Shown here: positions 1 to 10,031 of the stretch, in pieces
How positions within the stretch are numbered: the stretch's first letter is position 1
Layout: every line of letters starts with the position of its first letter
NCBI GenBank assembly: GCA_017881055.1
Contig: JADGRF010000009.1
Span: 1 to 64,000, forward strand
Source of the DNA: Sandaracinaceae bacterium
GTDB taxonomy: Bacteria > Myxococcota_A > Polyangia > Polyangiales > JAFGIB01
Length of the DNA stretch: 64,000 bases
Direction of reading: 5' to 3'
Program-made: the position numbers and the translations under genes
Notes under the pieces: generated by a model
What the model was told of the DNA's origin: nothing
The model's database searches: none
Seen by the model: the letters and a program-made list of their open reading frames with translations, nothing else

Positions 1-924
1 AAGGTCGTCCAGCAGGGCAAGCCGGTCGTCATCATCGCCGAGGACATCGACGGTGAGGCGCTCGCGACGCTGGTCGTGAACAAGCTCCGCGGCACCGTCC
101 AGGTCCTGGCCGTGAAGGCCCCGGGCTTCGGCGATCGGCGCAAGGAGATGCTGAAGGACATCGCGGTCCTCACGGGCGCGAAGGTCGTCAGCGAAGATCT
201 CGGCATCAAGCTGGAGAACATCACGGTCGCCGATCTCGGCAAGGCCAAGCGCATCACGGTCGACAAGGACAACACGACGATCGTCGACGGCGCCGGCAAC
301 AAGCCCGAGATCAAGGGCCGCATCGACGCGATCCGCAAGCAGATCGAAGAGACCACCAGCGACTACGACAAGGAGAAGCTCCAGGAGCGTCTCGCGAAGC
401 TCGTGGGCGGCGTGGCGGTGATTCACGTCGGCGCGGCGACCGAAGTCGAGATGAAAGAGAAGAAGGCGCGCGTGGAAGACGCGCTCAACGCGACGCGCGC
501 GGCCATCGAAGAAGGCATCGTGCCTGGCGGCGGCGTGGCGCTGTTGCGCTGCCAGTCCGTGCTCGACGCCCTCAAGGTGCCGGAAGATCAGAAGGCGGGC
601 ATCACCGTGCTCCGTCACGCGATCGAAGCGCCGCTGCGTCAGATCTCGGCGAACGCCGGCGTCGAAGGCGCCATCGTCATCGAGAAGGTGCGCGATGCCA
701 AGGGCGCGTTCGGTTACAACGCTGCGACCGACGAGTACTGCGACTTGGTCAAGGCTGGCGTGATCGACCCGGCGAAGGTCGTGCGCTGCGCTCTGCAGAA
801 CGCGTCCTCGGTGGCGAGCCTCATGCTCACGACCGAAGCGCTGATTGCCGAGAAGCCCAAGGACGGCAAGGGCGGCGGCGGCGGTCACTCGCACGGCGGC
901 GGCATGCCAGACATGGACATGTGA
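1..924 (+). CDS. groEL: Chaperonin GroEL, C-terminal part (5' end outside window)
   Basis: The reading frame is open from base 1, so the gene starts upstream of the window. The visible part corresponds to roughly residue 240 onward of a typical 545-residue GroEL. It includes the end of the apical domain ([30 protein letters not shown]) and the equatorial domain with [20 protein letters not shown] and the nucleotide-contacting [12 protein letters not shown]. GroEL forms the 14-subunit ATP-driven folding chamber in the cytoplasm. The tail is Gly-rich but carries His ([11 protein letters not shown]) and ends in MPDMDM, in place of the usual GGM repeats. A hairpin terminator follows. groES is not in the window and may lie upstream. 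Confidence 0.98.
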   Translation, partial: KVVQQGKPVVIIAEDIDGEALATLVVNKLRGTVQVLAVKAPGFGDRRKEMLKDIAVLTGAKVVSEDLGIKLENITVADLGKAKRITVDKDNTTIVDGAGNKPEIKGRIDAIRKQIEETTSDYDKEKLQERLAKLVGGVAVIHVGAATEVEMKEKKARVEDALNATRAAIEEGIVPGGGVALLRCQSVLDALKVPEDQKAGITVLRHAIEAPLRQISANAGVEGAIVIEKVRDAKGAFGYNAATDEYCDLVKAGVIDPAKVVRCALQNASSVASLMLTTEALIAEKPKDGKGGGGGHSHGGGMPDMDM

Positions 925-958
925 GCACACCCGCTCACGTGTTTCGGTGAAACGGCAG

Positions 959-990
959 AACGCCGGATCCTCTGGGTCCGGCGTTTTGCT
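959..990 (+). terminator. Rho-independent terminator after groEL
   Basis: A perfect stem (ACGCCGGA at 960-967 paired with TCCGGCGT at 977-984) encloses a 9-base loop and runs into TTTT at 984-987. It lies 35 bases after the groEL stop, which fits termination of the chaperonin transcript. Confidence 0.85.
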
Positions 991-1046
991 TTGTGGTGCG
1001 ACGACCTTGTAACGAACAGCCGATCCACTCGACCATTTCCAAGGCC

Positions 1047-2237
1047 ATGCCCGAGCTCGACCTCGCGACCGCCGTACCGGAGCCGCCGAAGCGCCGCAGC
1101 TTGGCGAAGCGAATTGCTGGCATCTCGCTGGGCGTGACGATCGCGTTGGGGATCGTGGGCTCGGCGCATCGCTATCTGTGGCTGCGCTTGGTGCACGATC
1201 CGGTCTGGCCGCGAGCGCTGGAGAGCGCAGGCAGTTGGGCGATTGGGCTCGCGATGGTCCTACTGTTTGCGTATCCGATCATCGAACGCATGCAACCGCC
1301 CCGCATCTCGCGCTTCGTCGTGTGGCCGGCGTTCGTGTGGCTGGGCGCGTGCTTCTACTTGCTGCTCGGCTTTGGTGCAGCTGACACACTGCGCGCATTG
1401 GTTGGCGCCCGCGGCCTTGCGGCTGCACGCATCGAGGCCGAGGCGGTGCTGGCTGGAACGGTCGCGCTGCTGCTCGTGGGCGCCTGGAATGCGCAGCGCG
1501 GGCCGGTGTTGCGCGAAGTCCAGCTGCAGTTACCACGTTGGCCGCGCGGGCTCGATGGCTACCGGATCGTACAGCTCACCGACATCCACATCGGTGCCAC
1601 GCTGCACAAAGAATTCGCGCAGCGGATCGTGGACATGACCGCGGCCGCTAAGCCGGACCTGATTGCGGTCACGGGAGATCTCGTCGATGGCAGCGTCGAG
1701 CATCTCGCGGACGACGTGGCGCCCTTCTCCAAGCTCGCGGCGCGCGATGGCGTGTTCTTCGTGCCTGGCAACCACGACCACTACTCAGGCGCGCGACGTT
1801 GGCTCTCGCACGTCGAGACGCTGGGCATGAAGGTGCTGCACAACTCCCACGTGGTGATCGAGCACCAAGGGCAGAGCTTCGTGCTCGCGGGCGTAGACGA
1901 TCCGACGGGCAGGCGCAGCGGCGGGCGCGGTGACGACGTCGACGCGGCCCTGCGCGGCACGCCGAGTGGGCTCGCCTGCATCCTACTCGCGCACGATCCG
2001 CGCAGCTTCACGCGCGCGCTGGCGCGGCAGGTGACGCTGCAGATCTCCGGGCATACACACGGTGGCCAGATCTGGCCGTTCGGCTATCTGGTGCTGCTAT
2101 CGACCCGCTTCGTGGCGGGCCACTACCGGGTGGGGCAGTCCCAGATCTACGTTAGCCGCGGCGCCGGGTTCTGGGGACCGCCGGTGCGACTGTTTGCGCC
2201 CTCCGAGCTCACGGTGTTGGTGATCAGTTCGGCGTGA
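1047..2237 (+). CDS. Membrane-anchored metallophosphoesterase (YaeI/calcineurin-like family)
   Basis: The protein is about 396 residues. Four hydrophobic segments fill the first ~150 residues, followed by a calcineurin-like phosphoesterase domain. The di-metal motifs are complete: TDIHIG (D179, H181), GDLVD (D211), GNHDH (N242, H243) and SGHTHGG (H336, H338). This arrangement matches membrane phosphodiesterases such as YaeI, which act on lipid or other phosphate esters; the substrate here is unknown. I chose the ATG at 1047. An upstream in-frame GTG at 993 would start within a few bases of the groEL terminator and add a sequence that does not look like protein. The 3' end overlaps the convergent gene by 14 bases. 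Confidence 0.88.
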   Translation: MPELDLATAVPEPPKRRSLAKRIAGISLGVTIALGIVGSAHRYLWLRLVHDPVWPRALESAGSWAIGLAMVLLFAYPIIERMQPPRISRFVVWPAFVWLGACFYLLLGFGAADTLRALVGARGLAAARIEAEAVLAGTVALLLVGAWNAQRGPVLREVQLQLPRWPRGLDGYRIVQLTDIHIGATLHKEFAQRIVDMTAAAKPDLIAVTGDLVDGSVEHLADDVAPFSKLAARDGVFFVPGNHDHYSGARRWLSHVETLGMKVLHNSHVVIEHQGQSFVLAGVDDPTGRRSGGRGDDVDAALRGTPSGLACILLAHDPRSFTRALARQVTLQISGHTHGGQIWPFGYLVLLSTRFVAGHYRVGQSQIYVSRGAGFWGPPVRLFAPSELTVLVISSA

Positions 2238-4122
2238 CTTGCACGCGGGTTCGTTCCAGCTGACGATCGTATTCCTGGGCCTGCAACGCCTCCTCGGAGG
2301 GATACATCGGGCGGCGCAGGCGGAGACGTTCGCCGACCTTGGGCATGACCACGCGACGCAGACCTCGCTCGCCGGGGTACAAGAACCAGTACCGCGGATC
2401 GTCGACCGAGGCGGGGAACGTGAAGCGCACTGCCTGCGGCTGGCCGAACAGCACGCGCAGGACGTCGACGCGCACACCGTCTACGCGGAGCACGTCACCC
2501 ACGTGGAAGGGCTCGTTGGCAGGTCGATAGTTCCCGCCGACGGCCATCATGGCGACGTCGCTCGTGAGCACGACGAGCTCGATGGCGTTGTCGGCGACGC
2601 GCACGAGATCCTGGGGCTGCGCCGCGCCACTGAGCAACAAGTATGACTTGGGCATGGGCCGCTGCGCCATGCGCCGCACGTACGGCAGGTACCACGCGCT
2701 CGTGAGATCCTGCGACGCGATCACCATCACGTGCTGTTGCGCGATGCGTGCCTCATCGAGCTCGGCCCGCAGCACCCAGGTATTCTCCAGCTCGGAACGG
2801 TAGCGCTGCCAGGCCGCCTCAGCGCGGTCGCGCTCGCTCGCAGCATCCACGTGGATCCAGAGCAAGACAGCGCACAGCACCAAACAGACACTGCGACCGA
2901 GCCACGACGGTCGCTTGGAAACGCCGAGAAAGAGCGCGAACAGCAGCGCTGCAATCGCAGCGTCGAAGCCGAGCGCAGCGGCGACAGTCAAGCGCGCCGA
3001 GACCATGCCGCCGGCAACGGGAATCAGCGAGAGCAGCGCGCCCCAGAGCAACCACGAGAACGACTGGGCCAGCGCGTCACCGAAGATCGCGCGAAAGCGA
3101 CGCAGGCAGAGCAACACGATGGTCAATGCGCACACGCCGATCGCGACGTGCCACACGCGCCAATCCGGGAACGCCAACCAGATACGCGCTGGGAACAGTT
3201 GCAGCTGCAGGATGTAGTCGCGCCAGGGACTGCCACCGGTGTACCAATCGGCCGGCACCCCGAACGCGAGCTCGGCAACGAGCACGGGAATGCGCCACAG
3301 CAACGCAGCGACGAAGGCGAGTGGTGCGGCGGTTGGGCTCAAATAGAAGCCTGAGCCGACAATGCCGTAGCCGAGGGCGCTGCGCACGCCGAGGTAGATC
3401 AGCGCAGTCACGACGACCGGCGCAAGACCCCGCGCGCGCGCTCGCCACGCATCGGGCCCACGCGTGGCAGATAGCTCGTACGCAGCGAAATATGCGAAGG
3501 CGCTGAAGGCGTACTCGCCGGCGCTGGCCGCGAGCACGATGAACACGATCGACAGGGCTCTGGCGACCCGCCCTGCTCGCTTGCGCCACAGCATGTGCGC
3601 ATACAACGCGAGGAACCCGAACGCCGTGGCGACGAGCGTGCTGCGGTTCGCGAGCCAACCGAGCGGCAAGCTGTGACCCTCTTCGAGCGCGAAGAGCAGC
3701 GTGGCGAGTGCCGCCATTGGCGGCGGCATGGCTTCCCACAGCACGAGGGCCACGGCGATCACGAGCAGCGCCCACCACAGAAACGAATGCCAGTGGAAAT
3801 AGCGCGCCGACAAGCCAAACGCTGCAAAGTCGAACGCGATCAGCGCGCTGCACAAAGGACGCAACATCGCCAGGTGCACGTGTGGATCGCTCCACCAGGG
3901 AAAATGTCCGCTGTCGATCAGCCGGCGCGTCTCGGTCGACGAGCCGTCGCCGAAGTTGAACATGTCGAAGCGCGAGCGCGGGACCGGGTACGCGCCGACC
4001 TGCATCGCGTGATGATCGAAGTCGTCGGCGAAGAAGCCCGCGTCGAGCAGGGGCGCGCGCAGCATGAAACCGGCGGCGAGGGCAATCACGAGGGAAAGCG
4101 GTAATGCAACGCGTTTGCGCAA
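2224..4122 (-). CDS. Polytopic membrane protein, GT-C glycosyltransferase-like (function unknown)
   Basis: The product is 632 residues with about ten hydrophobic helices over residues 1-420, then a soluble C-terminal part of about 200 residues. The first periplasmic loop contains an acidic FFADDFDHH motif directly after helix 1. That placement is typical of GT-C enzymes, which take sugars from polyprenyl-phosphate donors. This is a fold-level suggestion only, and no specific family was recognised. The start is a TTG at 4122; no better ATG is in frame nearby. It is divergent from the first spermidine-synthase-like gene (142-base gap) and overlaps the metallophosphoesterase gene tail to tail. 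Confidence 0.7.
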   Translation of the reverse strand: MRKRVALPLSLVIALAAGFMLRAPLLDAGFFADDFDHHAMQVGAYPVPRSRFDMFNFGDGSSTETRRLIDSGHFPWWSDPHVHLAMLRPLCSALIAFDFAAFGLSARYFHWHSFLWWALLVIAVALVLWEAMPPPMAALATLLFALEEGHSLPLGWLANRSTLVATAFGFLALYAHMLWRKRAGRVARALSIVFIVLAASAGEYAFSAFAYFAAYELSATRGPDAWRARARGLAPVVVTALIYLGVRSALGYGIVGSGFYLSPTAAPLAFVAALLWRIPVLVAELAFGVPADWYTGGSPWRDYILQLQLFPARIWLAFPDWRVWHVAIGVCALTIVLLCLRRFRAIFGDALAQSFSWLLWGALLSLIPVAGGMVSARLTVAAALGFDAAIAALLFALFLGVSKRPSWLGRSVCLVLCAVLLWIHVDAASERDRAEAAWQRYRSELENTWVLRAELDEARIAQQHVMVIASQDLTSAWYLPYVRRMAQRPMPKSYLLLSGAAQPQDLVRVADNAIELVVLTSDVAMMAVGGNYRPANEPFHVGDVLRVDGVRVDVLRVLFGQPQAVRFTFPASVDDPRYWFLYPGERGLRRVVMPKVGERLRLRRPMYPSEEALQAQEYDRQLERTRVQVTPN

Positions 4123-4264
4123 CGTGTGGTCCCCAAACGCGGGTTCTCTAGCCCCTCGATATCATGAACCCCCCGGGGTCCGTCGACTGCGCAGGCAGCG
4201 ACCCAGCGGAAACACTCGGGATTCCAGCCGACCCGGGCTCGTTTGAGGTAGTCTGTCTGCCCGA

Positions 4265-6721
4265 ATGCCACGCGCGCTCACGTACATCGGCATCTTTCTT
4301 ATCGCCATGGCGACCTTGATGCTGGAGGTGCTGCTCACGCGCATCACCAGCGTCAGCGCCTGGTACCACCTGGCGTTCTTCGTGATCTCGCTCGGCATGC
4401 TGGGCATGACCGCGGGGGCCGTGTTCGTCTTCGTGGCTCCGGCCCTGTTCACGCGCGAGCAGATCGCCGCGCGGCTCACGCAGTCCGCCTTGGGTTTCGC
4501 GCTGGTCGCCCCGATCTGCGTGGGCTTCACGCTGTCGATTCCGCTCGCACCGGTGAGCGACTTGATGAGCTTCTTCGCGTTGCTCGGCTGCGGCGCAACG
4601 CTGGCCCTGCCTTTCATTCTCGCGGGCATCACGCTCACGCTCGCGCTGACGCGTGCCGGTTTGCCCGCCAGCGTGGCCTATGGTGTCGATCTGATCGGCG
4701 CCGCCGTTGGCTGCTTGTCGATGCTTCCGCTGTTGGCGCACGTCGATGCGCCGAGCGCGGCGCTGTTCGCGAGCGCGATCGGTGCGCTGGCCGGCACCGC
4801 CTTTGCGATCGCCAACACGGGCCGGGCGCGCGGCGCCCTCTTGCCGATGCTCAGCGCGCTCGTGCTGTGCCTGTTGGCCAGTGGCAACGCCAGCGCGGCG
4901 TATCCCCCGTTCCGACCTGCCTGGGTAAAAGGCATCCGCGAAGTGCCCGAGTGGTTCTCGTACTTGGGCTGGAATACGTATTCGCGGATCACAGTGGACC
5001 AAGGCGGCGTGAAGCCGCCGGTGTTCTGGGCCAAAGGACGCAACACGCCACCCGAGATGCAGCTGCCGATCGAGCAGCGCGCGCTCTTGATCGATGGCGC
5101 CGCGGGCACGGTCATGACGCGCCTGGGCAGCTCGCTCGACGCGCACAGCTACCTCGACTGGGACATCACAGCGTTCGCGCACCGCTTGCGACCGAGCGGC
5201 CCTGCCGCAGTGATCGGTGTGGGCGGCGGCCGCGACGTGCTCGAGGCCATGCGCGTCGGCCACAAGCCGGTGATCGGCGTGGAGATCAACGACTTGATCG
5301 TGGGCCTGCACCGGGGACGCATGCGCGACTTCTCGGGCATCGCGAGCCTGCCCGGCGTGGAGTTGAAGACCGACGAAGCACGCTCCTTCATGGCGCGCGA
5401 CACACATCACTACGAAGTGCTGACGATGTCGCTGATCGACACCTGGGCCTCGACCGGCGCGGGCGCGTATTCGTTGTCCGAGAACGGCCTGTACACGCGC
5501 GAAGCGTGGCGCATCTTCATCAATCGACTCGCGCCGGACGGGATCTTCACCGTGTCGCGCTGGTACCTGGTGAGCTCGCCGGGTGAGACCGCGCGCATGG
5601 TCGCGCTGGCGATCGAGACGCTATGGTCGATGGGCGCGACGCAACCGCTGCACCACCTGGTGCTGCTGCAGAACGAGCAGGTCGCAACGCTGCTCGTGGC
5701 GCGCAATCCGTTCTCGGGGGCTGACATCGATCGCGTACAGGTCGAAGCGGTGCGCATGGGCTTCAACATGATCCTCACGCCGCGCAAGGTGCCGGCGCAT
5801 CCGGTACTGCGCCAGCTGGTCATGCAACGCACGCGCGACGCGCTCTGGACCTGGACCGCCAACCAAAAGCTCGATCTGACACCGCCCACCGACGCGCGCC
5901 CATTCTTCTTCTCGATGCTCAAGCCGAGCACCTGGCTGATGGACCGCACCAGCGTCGATCAGATGGACCTGAGCTTTCTCGGCAACCTGCAGGCCACCCA
6001 GACGCTCGTGTACGCGACGCTCGTGAGCGTGCTGCTGACACTCCTGACCGTACTCCTGCCGATGAGCCTGCGCAGGCGCGACTTCCCTGCGCTCGGGCGC
6101 GGCAACGTGATCGCGGCGTGCGGCTACTTCGCACTGATCGGCCTCGGCTTCATGTACGTGGAGATGGGCCTATTGTCGCGGCTCAACGTGTTTCTCGGCA
6201 GGCCGACGCTCGCGCTGGCGGTGCTGCTCGCGGGCATCATCTTCTTCACCGGCGTAGGCAGCATGGCGAGCGGTCGCATGCAGCTGGAACGCAGCAAGCT
6301 GACGACGTTCTATCCGTGGATCGCGGCCGCGCTGATCGGCGTGAGCGGCGCCGCGCTGCCAGCGACCATGCACGCCTTCGAGGCCTCCGGCACGCTGACG
6401 CGGGTGATCTGTAGCTTGCTGCTGATGGCGCCGCCGGCCTTCGGCATGGGCCTGGGGTTCCCGGTCGGCCTGCGCTTGGTCGAGAGCATGGAGACGCGCG
6501 TGCTCGCTGCCGCTGTCGGCGGCAAGGCGCGGGACAGTCACGAAGGCTCGGCACTCGGTCCGTGGCTGTGGGGCATCAATGGCGCGTGCGGTGTCTGCGC
6601 GAGTGGGCTCGCGCTCGGCACCTCGATGGTGTTCGGCGTCAACACGACGCTCGCGTTCGGCGCACTCTGCTACGTGCTCCTCCCGCTCGCCACCTCGCGG
6701 CTGCAGCGCGCCGGCTCATGA
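4265..6721 (+). CDS. Membrane spermidine-synthase-like protein 1
   Basis: The product is 818 residues in three parts: about seven hydrophobic helices (residues ~5-215), a soluble SAM-binding Rossmann domain related to spermidine synthase/methyltransferases (~225-575), then about six or seven more helices. The core shows AVIGVGGGRDVLEA (nucleotide loop), VIGVEIND (acidic end of strand 2) and SLSENGLYTREAW. Such proteins are often auto-annotated as spermidine synthase, but the double membrane domain argues against soluble polyamine synthesis. A role in modifying a membrane or periplasmic substrate is inference. The stop overlaps the next start in an ATGA, so the two are translationally coupled. 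Confidence 0.85.
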   Translation: MPRALTYIGIFLIAMATLMLEVLLTRITSVSAWYHLAFFVISLGMLGMTAGAVFVFVAPALFTREQIAARLTQSALGFALVAPICVGFTLSIPLAPVSDLMSFFALLGCGATLALPFILAGITLTLALTRAGLPASVAYGVDLIGAAVGCLSMLPLLAHVDAPSAALFASAIGALAGTAFAIANTGRARGALLPMLSALVLCLLASGNASAAYPPFRPAWVKGIREVPEWFSYLGWNTYSRITVDQGGVKPPVFWAKGRNTPPEMQLPIEQRALLIDGAAGTVMTRLGSSLDAHSYLDWDITAFAHRLRPSGPAAVIGVGGGRDVLEAMRVGHKPVIGVEINDLIVGLHRGRMRDFSGIASLPGVELKTDEARSFMARDTHHYEVLTMSLIDTWASTGAGAYSLSENGLYTREAWRIFINRLAPDGIFTVSRWYLVSSPGETARMVALAIETLWSMGATQPLHHLVLLQNEQVATLLVARNPFSGADIDRVQVEAVRMGFNMILTPRKVPAHPVLRQLVMQRTRDALWTWTANQKLDLTPPTDARPFFFSMLKPSTWLMDRTSVDQMDLSFLGNLQATQTLVYATLVSVLLTLLTVLLPMSLRRRDFPALGRGNVIAACGYFALIGLGFMYVEMGLLSRLNVFLGRPTLALAVLLAGIIFFTGVGSMASGRMQLERSKLTTFYPWIAAALIGVSGAALPATMHAFEASGTLTRVICSLLLMAPPAFGMGLGFPVGLRLVESMETRVLAAAVGGKARDSHEGSALGPWLWGINGACGVCASGLALGTSMVFGVNTTLAFGALCYVLLPLATSRLQRAGS

Positions 6722-9168
6722 CCGAAGCGCGAACGCAGACGGCCGCAGTCTTGCCGCTGGCACTGTTCAGCGTGGTGGCGCTCGCGCTCGAGGTGCTCGT
6801 CACGCGCATCCTCTCGTACAGCGTGCACACGCTGCTGCTCTACGCCGTGCTCGGCGTAGCACTGCTCGGCTTTGGAATCGCCGGCACGCTCGTCGCGGTC
6901 TGGCCACGCCTGCTCGACCGCGAACGGTTGAAAAGCGCGCTCGCGTGGTCGAGCATCGGCGCGGTCTACTCCGTGGTGCTGTCGTTTGCGTGCTTTCTGC
7001 GGATCACGTCGTCGCTGCACGCGGTCGATGCGCTCACGTTTCTGAGCGCCGCGCTCGTGACACTGCCGTTTCTCGCGATCGGCTTCGTGGTCACGCTCGT
7101 GTTGTCGGCGGCCGGCTCGACGCTGCCACGCGCGTATGCTGCCAACCTGATCGGCTCCGGCCTCGGCTGCTTCGTGCCGATCTTGCTGCTCGGTCCGCTC
7201 GACGAGCAACACCTACTGGCGGTGCTCGCCGGCGTCGCCTGGCTCGCGGCGTGGGCCTACGTGCGCGGCGCGGAAACGTCGTGGTCGGCACCGAGCGTGA
7301 TCGTTCACGCGCTCGCGCTACCGCTGGTGATTGCCGGCTTCATCTTCGCCGAGGCCGTATTCCCGCTCGCCCCCGAACCGGCACCGCTCGGACAAGTGTC
7401 GGCGATCTCCGCGTACGCCAAGAGCCACGGCATTCGGATGATCCGTCGGCACGACGCGTCGAGCGCCGTCGGTCGCATCGAGATCTTCGAGTTTCAGAAC
7501 GTGCCGGGCTACGCGAACCCCTACCCGTTCATGTTCTATGCGCAGGACTCCAGCGCAGGCTCCACGCTCGTGCACTGGGACGGGCGCACACGCTCCGCCC
7601 CGCAGCCGCCAGCGGCAGGCGCACCGATCAGCGAAGTCGCGCATCTGTGCAGCGACACGATCTACAGCGCAGGCTACTTCCGGCCGCGGCCGCGCGTGCT
7701 CGTGATCGGACTCGGCGGCGGCCCCGATCTGCTGTGCGCGCTGTATCACGAGGCCACGCACGTCGACGTGGTGGATATCAACCCGCGCACAGTCGCTGCC
7801 ATTCGCGGCCCATTCTCGGCGTTCCTCGGTCACGCGCCGCAGAACCCCGCTGTGACCTTCCACGTGCAGGACGGGCGCAGCTTCGCGCACGGCACACGCG
7901 CCGGCAGCTACGACTTGATTCAGCTGAGCGGCACGGACACCAAGCAAAACCTTGCCTCGGGCTCACTCACGCTCAGCGAAAACCATCTCTATACGGTGGA
8001 AGCGTTTCGCGACTATTTGCAGAGCCTGACGCCGACTGGCGTGCTCGCGATCATTCGTTTCGGCGAGCCCGAAGCGCTGCGTCTCGCCAACACCGCTGCA
8101 TCGGCCCTGCGCAGCATGGGCGCAACCGCTCCTCAGCTGCAGATCAGCGTCGTGCACGACGGCGTGCTCTACGGCGTGATGGTACGTCGCACCGCGTTTC
8201 CACAGGATGAGACCAACGAGCTGTTGCGCTGCCTCAGTCCCACCGCCTTCCGCGGCGTCGACGTGTTCTTCGCGAAGCTCTACGAGCTGCCGTTTCACAA
8301 GCCCGTCGAAATCGCCTACACACCGTTCGGTCCAAGCAACCCGACCTTCACCCGCTTCTTCGAGCAGGTGCAGCTCGGCGAATCGGGTCCGTTCACCGAC
8401 GCCTATCCGTTCGACATCCGGCCCACCACCGACGACCGGCCGTTCTTCTTCGACATCTTTCGCCACGACGACCTGTCCACCTTCATGCGTGCGCCGCACA
8501 TGAAGACGCTGCGCGACATCTTGTTCGCGCTCGGCGCGCTGTCGCTCGCGTTCGTGCTCGCGCCCGTGCTTTTGAGACGACAGGCGCTGCGCGGTTCAGC
8601 GCTCGTGGTTGCGCCGCTGTATTTCACGGCTATCGGGCTCGCGTACCTGTTCGTCGAGGTTTGGCTTCTGGCCCGCTTCTCCGTGTATCTAGGGCACCAG
8701 ACCCACGGGCTCAGTGTCGTGCTCTCCACTCTGCTGGTCACGACCGGGCTCGGCGCATGGTGGTCACCGCGCGCTGCACGCTCCTCACGCATGCGCGCGA
8801 CGCTCGGCGCGAGCCTCGCGGCGCTGGTGCTCGTGCTCGGTAGCTACAACCTCACGAGCATCGTCTCGGCGACGTGGTCGCAACCGTTTGTACTGCGCGT
8901 GTTGATCACCATCGCTTGCATCACGCCGCTCGGTTTCTGCATGGGCCTGCCCATGCCTTCGGGCCTTTCGTGGGCGCGCTCGGCCTATCCGGGGTCGGTC
9001 GCGCTGTGCGTCGGCATCAACGCGTTCGCCTCGGTGATTGCGACCATTGCGGTGCTGCCGATCTCGTTGTTCTACGGCTACGGCGCGGTGCTCGGCTGCG
9101 GCGCTGCGTTGTACGTGCTCGCGAGCCTGCTCGCGTTCGGCATGCGTCGCCCTACTACGCCGACCTGA
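6718..9168 (+). CDS. Membrane spermidine-synthase-like protein 2
   Basis: The product is 816 residues with the same architecture as its upstream neighbour: N-terminal helices, a central SAM-binding fold and C-terminal helices. The core carries VLVIGLGGGPDLLCAL, VDVVDINPRTV and TLSENHLYTVEAF. The second acidic residue region reads LIQLSGTDTKQN instead of the SLIDTWAST seen in the first copy, so substrate or activity may differ. The central domain is followed by TTDDRPFFFDIF, a motif present in all three copies (TDARPFFFS, TDDRPFFFYQN). The ATG at 6718 sits inside the upstream stop. The gene ends with a 14-base convergent overlap with the hemD-like gene. Confidence 0.85.
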   Translation: MTEARTQTAAVLPLALFSVVALALEVLVTRILSYSVHTLLLYAVLGVALLGFGIAGTLVAVWPRLLDRERLKSALAWSSIGAVYSVVLSFACFLRITSSLHAVDALTFLSAALVTLPFLAIGFVVTLVLSAAGSTLPRAYAANLIGSGLGCFVPILLLGPLDEQHLLAVLAGVAWLAAWAYVRGAETSWSAPSVIVHALALPLVIAGFIFAEAVFPLAPEPAPLGQVSAISAYAKSHGIRMIRRHDASSAVGRIEIFEFQNVPGYANPYPFMFYAQDSSAGSTLVHWDGRTRSAPQPPAAGAPISEVAHLCSDTIYSAGYFRPRPRVLVIGLGGGPDLLCALYHEATHVDVVDINPRTVAAIRGPFSAFLGHAPQNPAVTFHVQDGRSFAHGTRAGSYDLIQLSGTDTKQNLASGSLTLSENHLYTVEAFRDYLQSLTPTGVLAIIRFGEPEALRLANTAASALRSMGATAPQLQISVVHDGVLYGVMVRRTAFPQDETNELLRCLSPTAFRGVDVFFAKLYELPFHKPVEIAYTPFGPSNPTFTRFFEQVQLGESGPFTDAYPFDIRPTTDDRPFFFDIFRHDDLSTFMRAPHMKTLRDILFALGALSLAFVLAPVLLRRQALRGSALVVAPLYFTAIGLAYLFVEVWLLARFSVYLGHQTHGLSVVLSTLLVTTGLGAWWSPRAARSSRMRATLGASLAALVLVLGSYNLTSIVSATWSQPFVLRVLITIACITPLGFCMGLPMPSGLSWARSAYPGSVALCVGINAFASVIATIAVLPISLFYGYGAVLGCGAALYVLASLLAFGMRRPTTPT

Positions 9169-10021
9169 CGGCCGCGCCTGCACCACGAGCGAGCTTGCTC
9201 GCGAGCGCATCCGGACCTTCTTTCGCGATCGCCAGCACGAGGTGTCCCATCTTCGGGTGCGCGGGCGCGATGTCGGCTGGCAGGCCGTGCTCGGCCAGCG
9301 TCTCGGTGGCCACGGGCCCGATCGATGCAATCACGACGCGCTCGTGCAGCGCGGACAAGAGCAGAGCGCGCCGACCGCGTCGTTCCGCCACGTCCAGCAG
9401 ATGTTCCACCTGACGCCCGCTCGTAATCGTCAGGACATCGGCCTGACGCCCGCACAGCGTGTCGATCGCACCCTCGAGCGGCGCAAGATCCTCCGGCAGC
9501 GCCCACGCGTAGACGGCAACGCTCTGCACCGTGGCACCACGTGAGGCCAGGCTCGCGAGCAGCTCCGTGCTCGGCTTGCCATACTCCTGCACGAACACGC
9601 GCTGTCCCGACACGGGCACTTCGCGATCGATCACCCCCAGCAGCTCGCGCCACGTGTTCGGCTCGGGCGCGACCGCGACGGCACGCAAACCGAGGGCCTT
9701 GAGCACCGCCACGGGCTTCGGCCCACGGCAGACCAGGCGCGTCTTCGACAGCGCTGCGAGCACGTCCGCGCGCGGCCAACGCACGGCGAGCGCATCGACC
9801 AGCGTGCGCAGGCCGACGCCCGTGAGCAGCACCAGCACGTCGCACTCGCCGGCCAGAAGCCGTTCTCCGAAGGCAAGTACCTCACGCTCGTCGCGCAGAG
9901 GGATCTCTCGCATCGAGGGCGCGCTGATCGCTATGCAGCCGTGGCGCTCGAGCAAGCGCACCATCTCGATCGCATTGCGACTCTCGAGACTCACGACACG
10001 TAGCGCGGACGGCGACGTCAT
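9155..10021 (-). CDS. hemD: Uroporphyrinogen-III synthase (HemD-like)
   Basis: The product is 288 residues, close to the usual HemD length. HemD closes and inverts ring D of hydroxymethylbilane to give uroporphyrinogen III in heme synthesis. The sequence has the two-domain HemD pattern: an N-terminal VVSLESRNAIEMVRLLERHG strand-helix, VLVLLTGVGLRTL at the hinge, then ADVLTITSGRQVEHLL and VVIASIGPVATETLAEHG in the second half. HemD is poorly conserved, so the call rests on this pattern. The ATG at 10021 was chosen because sequence further upstream is low-complexity Arg/Ser. No other heme genes are adjacent; the gene sits isolated between membrane-protein genes. Confidence 0.75.
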   Translation of the reverse strand: MTSPSALRVVSLESRNAIEMVRLLERHGCIAISAPSMREIPLRDEREVLAFGERLLAGECDVLVLLTGVGLRTLVDALAVRWPRADVLAALSKTRLVCRGPKPVAVLKALGLRAVAVAPEPNTWRELLGVIDREVPVSGQRVFVQEYGKPSTELLASLASRGATVQSVAVYAWALPEDLAPLEGAIDTLCGRQADVLTITSGRQVEHLLDVAERRGRRALLLSALHERVVIASIGPVATETLAEHGLPADIAPAHPKMGHLVLAIAKEGPDALASKLARGAGAAVRSA

Positions 10022-10031
10022 GACGCCGAGT

